From JBKQHQ01 sp052148715 (GTDB taxonomy: Bacteria; Pseudomonadota; Alphaproteobacteria; Rhizobiales; Xanthobacteraceae), in NCBI GenBank assembly GCA_052148715.1, contig JBKQHQ010000157.1, positions 1-22,182 of the forward strand: a DNA stretch of 22,182 bases, in the 5' to 3' direction. Below the pieces are notes generated by a model. The model saw only the letters and a program-made list of their open reading frames with translations. It was not told the DNA's origin and ran no database searches. Within the stretch, counting starts at the first letter, position 1, and each line of letters begins with the position of its first letter. The position numbers were made by a program, and so were the translations under genes. Below are positions 22,153-22,182 of the stretch, piece after piece.

Positions 22153-22182
22153 ACCTCACCTCCGTGATCCTGATCCGGTGGT

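Noticed and set aside
21085..22167. Plus-strand open frame of 360 codons over the deacetylase-like gene
   Set aside because: Begins inside the palindromic repeat and is antisense to a protein with a strong ribosome binding site and recognisable fold.
1..22182. tRNA, rRNA, CRISPR arrays, complete insertion sequences, riboswitches
   Set aside because: None was recognised by eye on either strand; no cloverleaf, regular spacer-repeat series or intact transposase is visible.

Overview
The window is about 22 kb of high-GC DNA with the look of an alphaproteobacterium of the order Hyphomicrobiales (Bradyrhizobium / Rhodopseudomonas / Rhodoplanes / Xanthobacteraceae-like). This rests on GC-rich codon use, on the types of protein encoded, and on three kinds of palindromic intergenic repeat of the sort I associate with those genomes: a CCTCCCCCGC-AA-GCGGGGGAGG hairpin, a GGTCGGGTTAGCGCGG palindrome and a TGTAGGGTGCGCAAAA palindrome. 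No tRNA, rRNA, CRISPR array or intact transposase was seen. The genus is an inference.

Layout. (1) 79-2870, plus strand: a two-domain cupin followed by an EutA-family ATPase, probably one end of an ethanolamine-type locus whose lyase genes are not in the window. (2) 3188-5101, plus: a large membrane protein of unknown function, ending at a 150-bp nested palindrome. (3) 5284-7758: a MATE efflux pump plus a MaoC-like dehydratase (minus), divergent from a MarR regulator (plus), with two near-identical palindromes between them. (4) 7906-8118, minus: a small aromatic-rich protein with its own promoter, operator-like site and strong ribosome binding site. (5) 8361-12631, minus: a compact six-gene run (hydroxynitrile-lyase-type cupin, aldo/keto reductase, SDR, F420-reductase-like dinucleotide-binding protein, membrane protein, SDR), divergent from a LysR regulator (12756-13649, plus) that is followed by a CorA-type metal transporter. 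(6) 15108-15839, plus: an MBL-fold protein of the flavodiiron/ODP type. (7) 16214-18756: an NmrA-family reductase and an epoxide-hydrolase-like enzyme (minus), divergent from an HxlR regulator with one cysteine, with a perfect 10-bp inverted repeat between. (8) 18825-20700, plus: remnants and small genes - a 5'-truncated FMN-dependent 2-hydroxyacid dehydrogenase, two small exported proteins behind a promoter with a CRP-like site, and the C-terminal half of a ModA-like binding protein. (9) 21253-22152, minus: a polysaccharide-deacetylase/PuuE-like protein facing a second long palindrome.

How it fits together. Three separate 'divergent regulator + enzyme/efflux' modules (MarR/MATE, LysR/six-gene redox run, HxlR/NmrA-epoxide hydrolase) make the middle of the window an accessory region for coping with reactive or xenobiotic small molecules such as carbonyls, quinones, epoxides and cyanohydrins. 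The most interesting unit is the LysR-linked run. Its first gene appears to be a manganese cupin hydroxynitrile lyase homologue and is followed by four NAD(P)H-type oxidoreductases and a membrane protein, which suggests, without proving, a pathway that releases a carbonyl and then reduces it.
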